Assembly: GCF_900104155.1 (NCBI RefSeq)
Contig: NZ_FMYB01000009.1
Location: 1 to 64,000, forward strand
Length of the DNA stretch: 64,000 bases
Source: Butyrivibrio sp. INlla16
GTDB taxonomy: Bacteria; Bacillota; Clostridia; Lachnospirales; Lachnospiraceae
Reading direction: 5' to 3'
This document shows, piece by piece, positions 23,192 through 33,298 of the stretch (position 1 is its first letter; each line of letters starts with the position of its first letter). A program made the translations under genes and the position numbers. A model generated the notes under the pieces. The model saw only the letters and a list, made by a program, of their open reading frames with translations. It made no database searches and was not told the origin of the DNA.

Positions 23192-24253
23192 TTACAAATT
23201 GCTGACAATATAGTTCCAGATTGCCGTTGTGGGCTTGGGATTGTAATGTATTCCGTCGGGCGATATCTCTACGTTGTTCTTAACATAGGAATATACGTCT
23301 ATCACCTTCACTCCGTGAGCACTTGCCCATCCGGTGACGCTCTGGTTAAAGGCGATCATTTTTTCATTTGGATAGTTTGCGACATCGAATTCGCCGCTGA
23401 GGGATTCATCCGCAGTAGGGCCTACTGTACAGATAACAACCGTTTTTCCCTGGCTTATCAGACTTTCGTATACAGACTCGTATAAAGCCGCATCGTTGTT
23501 ATCATTGCAGCCAAGCCATGATACCAGCGTGTCAAACTCCCCTGTGCCATAGCGACCGATAACATCAGTGAGGTATGCACAGTGGCAGCCGTCTTTTGCA
23601 AAAACCCTGATTCCGCCGGCATCATAATCGTAGATTTCCTCTGCATTTCCATCAAACATATCAACTGTTCTTGAATCTCCCACAAAGAAGATTCTGCCAT
23701 ATCCGGTGCTCTCCTCTTTAGGAGTCTCCTCCTCGGAAGTAGCCTCGGTTGCTTCGTTTTGTGCTTCATTTTGTGCTTCATTCGCGGGAGCAGCCTCTTC
23801 CTTCTCAGAACCGGCTTCATCGCTTTCAGTCTCGTTTTCAGAAGCTGTCACAGGCTCGTCAATATCATTATCAAAATTGCTCTCAACCCCTGAAGAGCTC
23901 TGGCCGGAAGGGGTTGTCACGCCGGCTGATGACGGCGACGAATCGTCACTTATACTTTCAGGCTCGCTCATATCCGGCGCGTCACTTTCAAAGCTTGTAG
24001 ACGGTGATCCGGTATCACCAAAATCATCCGCCGCACTATCACTTGAAGGAACTTCCGTAAAATCGGATGCCGGCGTACTGCTGTCGCTGCCATCGTCTGT
24101 TGCATTCATTGTCGGCGTCTCATCGGCGCTCTGATCTGAAACCGTTTCGGTCTCTGAAGGAGTGGGCAGAGCCGGCCTTTCGGTGCTTGTACTGTTTCCA
24201 CAGCCTGACATGATCAGGCATGCTGCTATCAAAATAAACAATCTTTTTTTCAT
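23192..24253 (-). CDS. SGNH/GDSL hydrolase-like lipoprotein
   Basis: The protein has 353 residues. The lipoprotein signal has lipobox SGC (LIMSGCGNS). A disordered linker of about 150 residues rich in S, D, E and T follows, then an SGNH domain with FFVGDSRTVDMF (nucleophile Ser in GDSR), a VSWLGCNDN block and the catalytic pair in SPDGIHY. Family members hydrolyse or transfer acyl groups on envelope polysaccharides. The ATG at 24253 is used; the ORF extends to a TTG without support. The long linker lets the domain reach into the wall. Confidence 0.85.
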   Translation of the reverse strand: MKKRLFILIAACLIMSGCGNSTSTERPALPTPSETETVSDQSADETPTMNATDDGSDSSTPASDFTEVPSSDSAADDFGDTGSPSTSFESDAPDMSEPESISDDSSPSSAGVTTPSGQSSSGVESNFDNDIDEPVTASENETESDEAGSEKEEAAPANEAQNEAQNEATEATSEEETPKEESTGYGRIFFVGDSRTVDMFDGNAEEIYDYDAGGIRVFAKDGCHCAYLTDVIGRYGTGEFDTLVSWLGCNDNNDAALYESVYESLISQGKTVVICTVGPTADESLSGEFDVANYPNEKMIAFNQSVTGWASAHGVKVIDVYSYVKNNVEISPDGIHYNPKPTTAIWNYIVSNL

Positions 24254-24419
24254 ACCAAATGTCCTCTTCTTTTTCAAAACTTTTTAAACAGTATATCACA
24301 TCGCAATATCTGCCACGATAAAGCCTATAAATGGTTAGCACTAAGCACTTACGATAAATACACTATTTATGTGTGGTACAATACTTACCATGTGAAAAAA
24401 ATCAAAATAAAAATATTAG

Positions 24420-25562
<1,143 letters not shown>

Positions 25563-25590
25563 TTTCCCGTTAGAGCCCGCCCATGGAGCG

Positions 25591-25621
25591 AAAAAAATCG
25601 ACTACTGATTTAGTAGTCGAT
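25591..25621 (-). terminator. Rho-independent terminator of the 25610 gene
   Basis: ATCGACTACT (25597-25606) and AGTAGTCGAT (25612-25621) form a perfect 10-bp stem with loop GATTT. On the minus strand it is followed by TTTTTTT. It overlaps the stop codon of the minus-strand gene. Confidence 0.9.
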
Positions 25622-26221
25622 AGTTACAAGCAATCCGTTACCTGATGCTTCTGAAACAGTGTACTTTTCCGGTACACTGTTTTTTAATGTGTCCGGAACA
25701 ATTGCAAAGGGTTCTACTCCCAAAGCCTCTCCTTCCGTAATCTCCTCAAGTGAATACGGATCATCGGAAAGCTCAAGATCTGTCTGTATCAGATCCACAA
25801 AAGGCAGCTCATAGATCTTTTTTGCTACCGCAATAAGTTTATCAACCTTTTCACGGTCATATACTATCTTGTGGCCCTCCGCCTTTATAAGATCATCCTC
25901 GGGAACAATAATATTTATTGTAAAAATCCCCTTCTCCGGCTGATTCAGTATAAAGCTTCTGACTTCGGAAAAACCTTCCAGGACATGCACAATCTGCATA
26001 TAATCATTCCCGGCGTGTTCCTTAAAAGCAAGCCGATAGTTATCTTCCAGCTTCTTCTGATTGCTATCCATGAGTTCATCATAAGGTATATCCATGAACG
26101 GCCAGTACTCGCCAAGAAGATTCAGCCCCGCCGTCGGCAAAACCTTGTAAAAGTCCCTAAGAATAGTATCGTATATATGGTCTCTGTTACATTCAGAGAC
26201 CAATGAAAAATATGCCGGCAT
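25610..26221 (-). CDS. Hypothetical cytosolic protein
   Basis: I do not recognise this 203-residue protein. It looks folded and soluble: mixed helices and strands, DHIYDTILRDFYKVLPTAGLNLLGEYWPFMD at the start, NIIVPEDDLIKAEGHKIVYD in the middle, and a conserved-looking end SGNGLLVTIDY. It has no Cys clusters, signal peptide or membrane segment. The start follows GGGGGGAAAGC. It has its own terminator and lies just after the catabolic operon, though continuity of transcription cannot be judged. Confidence 0.6.
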   Translation of the reverse strand: MPAYFSLVSECNRDHIYDTILRDFYKVLPTAGLNLLGEYWPFMDIPYDELMDSNQKKLEDNYRLAFKEHAGNDYMQIVHVLEGFSEVRSFILNQPEKGIFTINIIVPEDDLIKAEGHKIVYDREKVDKLIAVAKKIYELPFVDLIQTDLELSDDPYSLEEITEGEALGVEPFAIVPDTLKNSVPEKYTVSEASGNGLLVTIDY

Positions 26222-26298
26222 GCTTTCCCCCCGCTATGCATACAGTCTCTCTCATCAAAAGCTTCAAGATTAACTGGAATTCTTATTAAACTTTTAGC

Positions 26299-27540
26299 CT
26301 ATTTATTCATTATACGATATATAAATGTAAGTGCAATTCCCAAAATTGATAAAATCATTGCTGCATAATAAGCTGCCACATAAGTGCCCTGCATACTGTA
26401 GATTCTGCCTATGATTATCGGCGCAAAAAATCCTGAAAATGCAAAACCAATAAACATAATTCCATAATTTACGCTTGAATACTTTGCACCGAATTTCTCG
26501 TTGGTAAAACCGGGATATATTCCCATAAACCCACCAAAACATATACCTATGATGCAAATACCCGCATAGAAAGTAAATACGCTACCCTCTCCGGTGATTA
26601 TAAGCATGAAAAGTCCAACGATCGAGCAAAAAAGCAATATTGTAAGTGTATTTATCTGCCCGATAAGGTCAGAAATAAATCCTCCGAGAATTCTTCCACC
26701 TGTATTGAAAAGAGCCAGAACAGATACAACCACAGCGGCTGCCTGCGGACTCATAAGCACCTGATTCTGCGCAATCGGGGAAGCCTGCGAAATGATCATC
26801 ATACCCATAAATGCGCCGCAGCACATAAGCACCATCATTACGTAGAATTCCTTGGTCTTAATCATCTCGCTCCAGGTATAATCCTTAGCTTTTGATGCTT
26901 TTGTATTATCGGAAAGAGGTGCAACATACCCTTCCGGCACAAAGCCGTCCGGACAGGGAAGAATCAGCAATGATGCAGCAAATACAATAATAACAATCGC
27001 TATTCCAAGTATCTTAAAGGTCATTGTTACATCCATTTTGGAGATGATTGCATTGGCAATGATCGGAACCAGCACTGAGCTAAGTCCGTAAGATGCAGTG
27101 GCTATACCACCGACCAGTCCCCTTTTATCCGGAAAAAACTTAACGCAGTTGCTGACTGTGCAGCCGTAGGTCATACCCATGGCAAGTCCGCAGCATATAC
27201 CAAATCCGAAAATAAGTCCCGGAACAGATCCCGCAAAACCGCAGATAAGAAAGCCCAAACCAAACCAGATTCCGCCTATCATAATTACAAATCTCGGTCC
27301 GATTGTCCTTACAAGCTTTCCGCCGCCTATCATGGTTATAGGTCCAACCACATTTGCTATGGAGAATACTATGGCAAGACTACTTGCTGTTACGGCATTG
27401 TCTCCGCTAAGTCCCTGTACCGCTGAAATATGCTCCGCCATAGGAGATGCAAAAACGCTCCAGGCATACAATGCACCTATACAAAGGTTAATCAGGCAAC
27501 TTGCTATTAATACCAGCCATCTCCGACTTGTTAAATTCAT
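26299..27540 (-). CDS. OFA family MFS transporter (oxalate/formate antiporter-like)
   Basis: The protein has 413 residues and 12 transmembrane segments. The N-terminal pattern RRWLVLIASCLINLCIGALYAWSVFA is typical of OFA transporters, as is GMTYGCTVSNCVKFFPDKRGLVGGI. OFA members exchange or take up small organic anions. It is the last gene of the 38.9-26.3 kb operon and is the obvious candidate for uptake of its substrate or export of its acid product. Confidence 0.9.
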   Translation of the reverse strand: MNLTSRRWLVLIASCLINLCIGALYAWSVFASPMAEHISAVQGLSGDNAVTASSLAIVFSIANVVGPITMIGGGKLVRTIGPRFVIMIGGIWFGLGFLICGFAGSVPGLIFGFGICCGLAMGMTYGCTVSNCVKFFPDKRGLVGGIATASYGLSSVLVPIIANAIISKMDVTMTFKILGIAIVIIVFAASLLILPCPDGFVPEGYVAPLSDNTKASKAKDYTWSEMIKTKEFYVMMVLMCCGAFMGMMIISQASPIAQNQVLMSPQAAAVVVSVLALFNTGGRILGGFISDLIGQINTLTILLFCSIVGLFMLIITGEGSVFTFYAGICIIGICFGGFMGIYPGFTNEKFGAKYSSVNYGIMFIGFAFSGFFAPIIIGRIYSMQGTYVAAYYAAMILSILGIALTFIYRIMNK

Positions 27541-27565
27541 TTTTAATCCTCTTTTCGTCTAAAAA

Positions 27566-28348
27566 TTACATGTGTTTTTCAACAATGAGCCCCACCGGTT
27601 CATCCCCGAGGGAATGGACGCGGAAATATCCCTCGCCGTAGGGCGGTTTAGGATAGGAATACTTATAAAATCTTTTGTTTTCGGTATCTTTCAGACACTC
27701 TGTCATCCTCTTCAAAACGTCTTTTGTAAGAAGATTCCCGTTATGTGATGAGATATAATAGTCAAAATCAAGCTCTAAAGCCTTTTTAACCGTTTGGAGC
27801 TCCTCCTCCACAGTTCCGTGATTCTTGAAAATCAGACTGATTATCGGAGAGAGCGCATCGCCGCTAAGAAGCAACTTTAATTCCGGAAGTAATATTCCAA
27901 TCGAACCGTGGCTATGACCGGGAAGGTCAATGATCTCTCCGTGAATATCTCCGAGGTCAATTCGGTCAAAGTCAAGCTCTGCAATCTGCTTCCAATCCCC
28001 ACAACCAAATACAATACCTTGTGTATCGTCTTGTATATTATCTTCCATCTCACTGACCCATTTATTCAGCAGTTTCTCATTATAGGTATCCAGAATATTT
28101 CTATCCTTTTTTGACAGATAAACCTTAGTGAAAAAGCGGCTTCCGCCAATATGATCAAAATGACCATGACTACAAATTACAAGGAGCGGCAGATCTGTTA
28201 TCTTTCGCACTTCTGCATGGATATCATCAACTCCGCAACCTGTATCGAATAAAAGGGCTTTTTCGCTTCCGATTATAAGGCTGGTCCCGCTTTCAAACCT
28301 ATCCTCAAGTATGTATATTTTTTCTGAGATTTTAGTTGTTTTTATCAT
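27566..28348 (-). CDS. MBL fold metallo-hydrolase
   Basis: The protein has 260 residues. The metal-binding motif HGHFDH is at 61-66, with further ligands in LPGHSHGSIG (His), LLLSGDAL (Asp) and SSHNGN (His). The family includes thioesterases, lactonases and glyoxalase II-like enzymes. In this operon a thioester or lactone hydrolase would fit. The ATG overlaps the stop of the upstream DUF1097 gene by 4 bp, so the two are translationally coupled. Confidence 0.9.
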   Translation of the reverse strand: MIKTTKISEKIYILEDRFESGTSLIIGSEKALLFDTGCGVDDIHAEVRKITDLPLLVICSHGHFDHIGGSRFFTKVYLSKKDRNILDTYNEKLLNKWVSEMEDNIQDDTQGIVFGCGDWKQIAELDFDRIDLGDIHGEIIDLPGHSHGSIGILLPELKLLLSGDALSPIISLIFKNHGTVEEELQTVKKALELDFDYYISSHNGNLLTKDVLKRMTECLKDTENKRFYKYSYPKPPYGEGYFRVHSLGDEPVGLIVEKHM

Positions 28349-28851
28349 TTCTTAAGTATAATACTTATCAGCTTTTTCTGGAAAGCATCCACTCCGATAC
28401 CCACATAAACAACACCTGCTATCATTGCAGCCCCGATCTGGAGCGGAAGTGTACCGATATCAGCTATTGCCATGGGTCCCATTATCGTAAGACCTATTGC
28501 CCATCCGCAGAGCCATGCCGGCGTGAAGATGAACTTTGGCACGCTCTCACCGATGAGAACCGCGAGGCCACCCATCACAAACAATGTACAATACAACTCG
28601 GCATTGGGATTAAAGCTCAGCTTTTCCATTATAAAAATCGCGATAACCGCCCAAATATCGCCGCATAAGAATCCGATAGCAATTTTAAGGGCATCTGATG
28701 CCTTGTTTCCGTTCGCTACATAGAGTCCCGCACATATAAGAGCTACTGCACCGGTGGTGATACCAACCATGGGTGAGAGGACTGCCCAGATAGGCGGAAG
28801 CAGCGCTATTCCCAGCGCCAGTGTCAATTTGCTTATTGTTTTTTCGTTCAT
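28345..28851 (-). CDS. DUF1097 family membrane protein
   Basis: The protein has 168 residues and about six hydrophobic segments. PPIWAVLSPMVGITTGAVALICAGLYVANG and the later SVPKFIFTPAWLCGWAIG fit DUF1097. Family function is unknown; small-molecule transport is possible. The ORF extends 18 codons upstream, but MNEKT at 28851 is the natural start. It overlaps the MBL gene by 4 bp and follows butyrate kinase. Confidence 0.75.
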   Translation of the reverse strand: MNEKTISKLTLALGIALLPPIWAVLSPMVGITTGAVALICAGLYVANGNKASDALKIAIGFLCGDIWAVIAIFIMEKLSFNPNAELYCTLFVMGGLAVLIGESVPKFIFTPAWLCGWAIGLTIMGPMAIADIGTLPLQIGAAMIAGVVYVGIGVDAFQKKLISIILKK

Positions 28852-28935
28852 TTGTAACTCTCTTTTCGTTCTAAAATGAATCAGGCTCCGACTCCTTATT
28901 TTCATAAAGCTTCGAAGCCTAATAAAGATTATAGA

Positions 28936-30048
28936 TTATTCAAAATCAAAGCCTGTAAAGCAGGGCTTTCCTGTATAGTGCTTAATCTCCTCTTCTCCGT
29001 TAAGAGCACGGATTGCACCTGCAGCCATAGCTTCCATCTCGAATTCTCCGGGATAAGCAAATACCGGTGCAATAAAGGAACAGGTATCTGTAATCTGTTG
29101 TACAAGATCCTTGTTATGCACCATTCCGCCTCCGAGAAGAATTCCGTCCACTTTGCCGTGAAGAACGGCTGCCATAGATCCGATGCACTTTTCGATCTGA
29201 TAAATCATTGAATTCCAGACCATTTCAGCGTACTTATCACCATTCGCAGCACGGTTTGTAAGTTCAATAGCATCTGATATTCCTTCGTGACTTACAAATC
29301 CGCCGGACTTTGTAATAAGCGGCTTTACATCAGCTACGCCGAGGTTATTCTTCTTCATGTAATCAAGAAGATTGGCTACAGATATGCTTCCGCAGCGTGT
29401 AGGAGCCATCGGTCCCTCGCCGCCTACGATATCAAAACCGTCTACCATTTTTCCCTGTCTGTGCGCGGATACTGAGATTCCGCCGCCGATATGGCATACG
29501 ATGTAGTTTGCTTCCTCATATTTTTTATGAAGAACGTTCTTGCTGTGGCGAATTGCTGTCTCCTTGAGGTTGAGGGAATGGAGGTGTGCGAGGCGATAAA
29601 CGCCCTTGATTCCTGTCATTCTCGCAAGATCCTGATACTCATCAACATCCGGAGGATTTACTACCATCGCTTTAGCGCCGTTTTTGGATGCAAACTCATG
29701 AGCTAGCTGCGGTCCGAGTGCTGCAGGATGGATAACGCCGTTTGCCATGGTTCTGGCATGCTCCAAAATCAGATCATCCACTTCGTAGGTACCGCCCTCC
29801 ATAGCAAAAAGTCCGCCGCCGCGGCCTACAAACACATCCACATCATCGATGGACTGACCTGCCTCCTTAAGGAGGTCAAGGATCATATTTCTTCTGTAGG
29901 GAAGCTGATCACTTATGGTCTCGTATTTTGCAAGCTCAGCTGCATCGTAAGATACATTCTGGGTATAGAGACACTCTTCACCCTTAAAAAGCGCGATTTT
30001 GGTGGATGTAGAGCCCGGATTTATTGTGAAAACCTTGTATTCTTTCAT
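28936..30048 (-). CDS. buk: Butyrate kinase
   Basis: The protein has 370 residues, the usual length. The ASKHA phosphotransferase fold is shown by FTINPGSTSTKIALFKG (phosphate 1), HIGGGISVSAHRQGKMVDG (phosphate 2), GGEGPMAPTRCGS and GILLGGGMVHN (adenosine). It makes ATP and a carboxylate from an acyl phosphate; branched or other short acyl groups are possible. The start is coupled to the preceding phosphotransacetylase by an ATGA overlap. Together the two genes convert an acyl-CoA from this operon to acid plus ATP. Confidence 0.93.
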   Translation of the reverse strand: MKEYKVFTINPGSTSTKIALFKGEECLYTQNVSYDAAELAKYETISDQLPYRRNMILDLLKEAGQSIDDVDVFVGRGGGLFAMEGGTYEVDDLILEHARTMANGVIHPAALGPQLAHEFASKNGAKAMVVNPPDVDEYQDLARMTGIKGVYRLAHLHSLNLKETAIRHSKNVLHKKYEEANYIVCHIGGGISVSAHRQGKMVDGFDIVGGEGPMAPTRCGSISVANLLDYMKKNNLGVADVKPLITKSGGFVSHEGISDAIELTNRAANGDKYAEMVWNSMIYQIEKCIGSMAAVLHGKVDGILLGGGMVHNKDLVQQITDTCSFIAPVFAYPGEFEMEAMAAGAIRALNGEEEIKHYTGKPCFTGFDFE

Positions 30049-31052
30049 TTTTTCTTCTCTCCTGCCGCTCTTACTGCGCTGATTACGATATTGCCCTTGA
30101 TCTCGGATACCGGTGCACTTCTGGAGCAGTCGCATACAACCTTGTTAAAGCCCTGAAGCATCGGACCGTAAGCATCCGCCTTACCGAACTGCTGAATGAG
30201 TTTAACTGCGACATTACCTACGTTAAGGTCGGGCCAGATAACAACATTTGCCTTACCTGCAACCTTGCTCTCTCTGCTTACCTTCTTCTTGGCAACATCC
30301 GGGTTGATAGCAGCATCAAGCTGGAATTCACCGTCAATTGCAAGGTCGGGACGAAGCTCGTTAGCAATTTTTACTGCCTCGGTAACCTTGTCAATCAGCT
30401 CGCCCTGGCCGCTTCCGCAGGTGGAATAGCTGACACATGCACATCTGGGCTCCCAGTCGAGAAGTGACTTAACAGTATCACAAGCTGAAATTGCAATACT
30501 TGCAAGCTGCTCGGGGTTGGGATTGGTGCACACTGCACTGTCACCGATTGCAAGAAGTGATCCCTCGCTTCCATCAAATCCCGGAATATCGCAGAGTCCG
30601 ATACTTGAAACTGTTGCAAGGCCGGGCTTAATGCCGATTATCATCTGTCCTGCAAGAAGAACGTCACCTGTCGTATAGTCAATTCCCGCAAAGGTAACAT
30701 CCGCTTCGCCTGCAGCCTGCATAACCATTGCAAACTGGAGCTTATCCTCCATACGACGTCTGAGTGCCTTCTCCTTAAGTCTTGTTTCGGGAAGCGCTGT
30801 GTATTTCTCAACAAGAAGAGCCTTGTATTCCTCGTTGTTTACGTCAACGATCTTGAAAGCCTCTTCCTTGTAGCCTCTCTCCTTGATAGCAGCCTTGATC
30901 TCTGCTTCATCACCCACCAGGATAGGTATGATATATCCTTCGGTGCCTGCCTCATAAGCTGCCTGCATCATCTTTTCATTAAGAGCCTCAGGGAATGCTA
31001 CTCTCTGAGGATCCAATTTAGCTTTTTCAAAAATCTTATCAATTACGCTCAT
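30045..31052 (-). CDS. pta: Phosphate acetyl/acyltransferase
   Basis: The protein has 335 residues, the usual short Pta length. MSVIDKIFEKAKLDPQRVAFPEA, RRRMEDKLQFAMVMQAAGEADVTFAG and DGEFQLDAAINPDVAKKK are typical of Pta proteins. It swaps CoA for phosphate on an acyl-CoA. It resembles Pta more than Ptb in layout, yet is paired with a butyrate kinase, so its acyl preference is open. It lies 49 bp after the acyl carrier protein gene. Confidence 0.88.
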   Translation of the reverse strand: MSVIDKIFEKAKLDPQRVAFPEALNEKMMQAAYEAGTEGYIIPILVGDEAEIKAAIKERGYKEEAFKIVDVNNEEYKALLVEKYTALPETRLKEKALRRRMEDKLQFAMVMQAAGEADVTFAGIDYTTGDVLLAGQMIIGIKPGLATVSSIGLCDIPGFDGSEGSLLAIGDSAVCTNPNPEQLASIAISACDTVKSLLDWEPRCACVSYSTCGSGQGELIDKVTEAVKIANELRPDLAIDGEFQLDAAINPDVAKKKVSRESKVAGKANVVIWPDLNVGNVAVKLIQQFGKADAYGPMLQGFNKVVCDCSRSAPVSEIKGNIVISAVRAAGEKKK

Positions 31053-31101
31053 TTTCTACCTCTCATAAATAGGCTCGCCTTTACAGCGAGCCCAAAATGT
31101 T

Positions 31102-31341
31102 TTACATCTCTTCTTCAATAAGATCGATGAGATCAGAGATTGTCTCGCAAGCACTTGCATCAGCAAGCATAAGAGCTACGTCAAGCTCGTTCTCAATCTC
31201 TGAAACGAGAGCTACCATCTGAACTGATGCTCCGTTTAAGTCTGTCTTGAAGGATGTGGACTCTGAAAGCTCAGAAACCTCCTTCTTGTAGGACATTGCT
31301 ACCATGTTTAATACCTGATCTAAAATTTCCTGTCTGCTCAT
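31102..31341 (-). CDS. Stand-alone acyl carrier protein
   Basis: The protein has 79 residues, acidic and four-helical in pattern. The phosphopantetheine site is probably Ser39 in LNGASVQMV; the Asp that usually precedes this Ser is Ala. EIENELDV and TISDLIDLIEE fit helices II to IV of ACPs. The start at 31341 follows AAGGAG; the longer ORF is rejected. It sits between DUF35 and pta in the catabolic operon rather than in a fatty acid synthesis cluster, which is unusual. An Sfp-type transferase is encoded at 62364. Confidence 0.85.
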   Translation of the reverse strand: MSRQEILDQVLNMVAMSYKKEVSELSESTSFKTDLNGASVQMVALVSEIENELDVALMLADASACETISDLIDLIEEEM

Positions 31342-31363
31342 TTTTATTCTCCTTTTTTTCTTG

Positions 31364-31460
31364 CCCCTCATCCGGCACTTCGTGCCACCTGTCTTCGCTC
31401 CGCTTCGGTCCGCGCTGAACCGACGTCCCCCGGACGTCGAGCGCCCCCAAGGGGAAGGCT
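31364..31460. repeat. GC-rich structured intergenic repeat, long copy
   Basis: Begins CCCCTCATCCGGCACTTCG and ends CCCCCAAGGGGAAGGCT, the same borders as 33240-33285. It carries an extra middle with two hairpins: GGCAC-TTC-GTGCC and GACGTCC-CCC-GGACGTC. It fills the gap between the DUF35 and acyl carrier protein genes. This resembles a REP-like element common in gut Clostridia, from memory. Confidence 0.75.
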
Positions 31461-31883
31461 TTAGCTGAGGTACTTCTCATCCAGATCGAAGATTACGGTC
31501 TTGAAGCCGCCGTCACGATCTATTATTGCTGCATGTATATCGAGAGGAAGCTGTTTGGAAAGCTCCTCACGATTCTTTTTACTGATTCCGCGTACAACTG
31601 CGTTAAGTCTTGTGCCCTCTTCGAGCTCAACCTCGCCGTATGCGAATTTGCCCATTTTCTTGTATTCGGGCTTTGAGGAAAGTGCTGCGGGAAGTACGAT
31701 GGAGTGAAGCTTAGCTTTTCCGCTTATCTCGTACCACTCTGTCTCATAGCTTCCGCACTCGTTACAAGCATATACGGGCGGGAACTCAACATGTCCGCAC
31801 TTGGGGCACTTACGGCCCATAATTTTTCCTTCTTCCAAAGATGTGTAAAATTTCTCAACTATTTTCTCTAATTTGATAGCCAT
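31461..31883 (-). CDS. DUF35 / OB-fold Zn-ribbon protein, thiolase partner
   Basis: The protein has 140 residues. The rubredoxin-like Zn ribbon CPKCGHVEFPPVYACNECG (four Cys) follows a helix with FYTSLEEGKIMGRKC. The OB-fold part has AKLHSIVLPAA and FAYGEVELEEGTRLNAVV. DUF35 proteins form obligate complexes with SCP-x-type thiolases and condensing enzymes, as in BbsA/BbsB or PhlB/PhlC. It is 16 bp after the thiolase and has a GGGAGG site. Confidence 0.93.
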   Translation of the reverse strand: MAIKLEKIVEKFYTSLEEGKIMGRKCPKCGHVEFPPVYACNECGSYETEWYEISGKAKLHSIVLPAALSSKPEYKKMGKFAYGEVELEEGTRLNAVVRGISKKNREELSKQLPLDIHAAIIDRDGGFKTVIFDLDEKYLS

Positions 31884-31899
31884 GGTCTCATCCTCCCTA

Positions 31900-33207
31900 T
31901 TAATCCATTGTCCGAATGATGATAGCGGCTACGTTCTGAGCACCGCCGTATCCACGGAGCATTGTTGTTTTCGGCAGTTTCTTAACCTGGCGATCACCGC
32001 ACTCATTCCACATCTGCTTGCATGCCTCGTACATATCTGCAAGTCCGGATGCTGCGTGAGCGTGTCCGAAGGAGGTTCTTCCGCCGTTTGAGTTGATCGG
32101 CTTGTCACCGTCCCATGCAGTACGTCCGTCGCAGATGTACTTCCAGCCTTCGCCGTAGGGAAGATATCCTGCGATCTCAGCTGATACAAGGTGAGATGTG
32201 ATGATGAAGTCATTTGCAAAGAACAGATCAAGATCGTCTCCGGAAAGTCCTGTTGACTCATAAACCTGCTTTACTGCTTCCTCTGTTGCGCGAACCTCGA
32301 AGTGGGGTGTTGTTGCCTCACAGGCAGCACTTCCGATTCCGAGAACCTCGATGGGCTTATGCTTTAAGTTCTTTGCGATTTCCGGAATCTTTTCTGTAGC
32401 ACATACAATACATGCTGCAGCGCCGTCGCACTTAAGCTCAAGTCCGCCTGCTCTGAGGAAATCACCCATCTTCGGGTTGTAGGGTGAGTTCATGTATTCA
32501 TCAAGAGTCATGCCTGCCTTTTCAGCGAGCTCCTCATAGGTTGTTCTCTCGATAGCAAGCGGGTTTACAGATGCATTACGTCTGTTATTTATACACATTG
32601 CATTGAGTGTGTTATTCATATCCTCAGCAGAGATGCCTCTTGTGCGAACATACCACTCTGCCGCGTCATCATAGATGAGCTCCTGACCTGCCATAAGGCT
32701 TCTGGTGTAGGTTCTGTCATAGAGCCATGAAGTAGTCTTAAGGAACTTCTCCATTGTCATCTTGTCACGCTTGTAAGGGTGCTTGGGTGTCTCAACATTA
32801 TCGGCAGGGCTCGGTGTAGAATCACCAAACTCAACAGCACCTGTGAGAACACAGTCATATTTTCCTGAAGCAACCGCATTTACAGCCTGCTCAATTGCAA
32901 GATAGCCTGTGCAGCAAGCCTCTGAGTGGTGAATGGATCCCTTGCCCTTCATTCCGAACCAGTTGGCAATCTGAACGTTGGGTGTAAGGTAGTTTGAACC
33001 GTTCAAAGGGCTTGCACAGCCGTGGAAGTAGAAATCAACATCCTGAGGGTTAACTCCGGCATCTTCCATAGCCTTAAGTGCGGCATATCCAAACAATTCG
33101 CCTTCTGTGAGGCCGTTTGTTTCTTCATTATCTACGGTGTACATAAAAGGTGTACAACCGACACCGATTATGGACACGCTACGTGAATATTTTCCAAATG
33201 TTTTCAT
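31900..33207 (-). CDS. SCP-x-type thiolase (DUF35-dependent)
   Basis: The protein has 435 residues. The nucleophile Cys98 lies in SEACCTGYLAIEQA. The catalytic His is in TSFGHAHAASGLADM. At the C-terminus, GYGGAQNVAAIII lacks the second catalytic Cys of degradative thiolases, as in SCP-x and BbsB-type enzymes that work with DUF35 proteins. It probably cleaves a beta-ketoacyl thioester or makes one. The start MKTFGKYS at 33207 follows GAGGAAA. It lies immediately upstream of the DUF35 gene. Confidence 0.9.
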   Translation of the reverse strand: MKTFGKYSRSVSIIGVGCTPFMYTVDNEETNGLTEGELFGYAALKAMEDAGVNPQDVDFYFHGCASPLNGSNYLTPNVQIANWFGMKGKGSIHHSEACCTGYLAIEQAVNAVASGKYDCVLTGAVEFGDSTPSPADNVETPKHPYKRDKMTMEKFLKTTSWLYDRTYTRSLMAGQELIYDDAAEWYVRTRGISAEDMNNTLNAMCINNRRNASVNPLAIERTTYEELAEKAGMTLDEYMNSPYNPKMGDFLRAGGLELKCDGAAACIVCATEKIPEIAKNLKHKPIEVLGIGSAACEATTPHFEVRATEEAVKQVYESTGLSGDDLDLFFANDFIITSHLVSAEIAGYLPYGEGWKYICDGRTAWDGDKPINSNGGRTSFGHAHAASGLADMYEACKQMWNECGDRQVKKLPKTTMLRGYGGAQNVAAIIIRTMD

Positions 33208-33239
33208 GTTATTTTTCCTCACTAATTTTTTCAATACTT

Positions 33240-33285
33240 CCCCTCATCCGGCGCTTCGCTCCACCTTCCCCCCCAAGGGGAAGGC
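33240..33285. repeat. GC-rich structured intergenic repeat, short copy
   Basis: CCCCTCATCCGGCGCTTCG..., ending with the hairpin CCTTCCCC...GGGGAAGG. It has the same borders as 31364-31460 but lacks the middle. It lies between the iron-sulfur protein gene and the thiolase start. Confidence 0.75.
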
Positions 33286-33298
33286 TTAGAAGTATTGA

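Noticed and set aside
26238-26252. GCATACAGTCT, matching part of the 61-bp leader repeat.
   Set aside because: Only 11 bases match and no flanking similarity follows; treated as chance or a very decayed copy.
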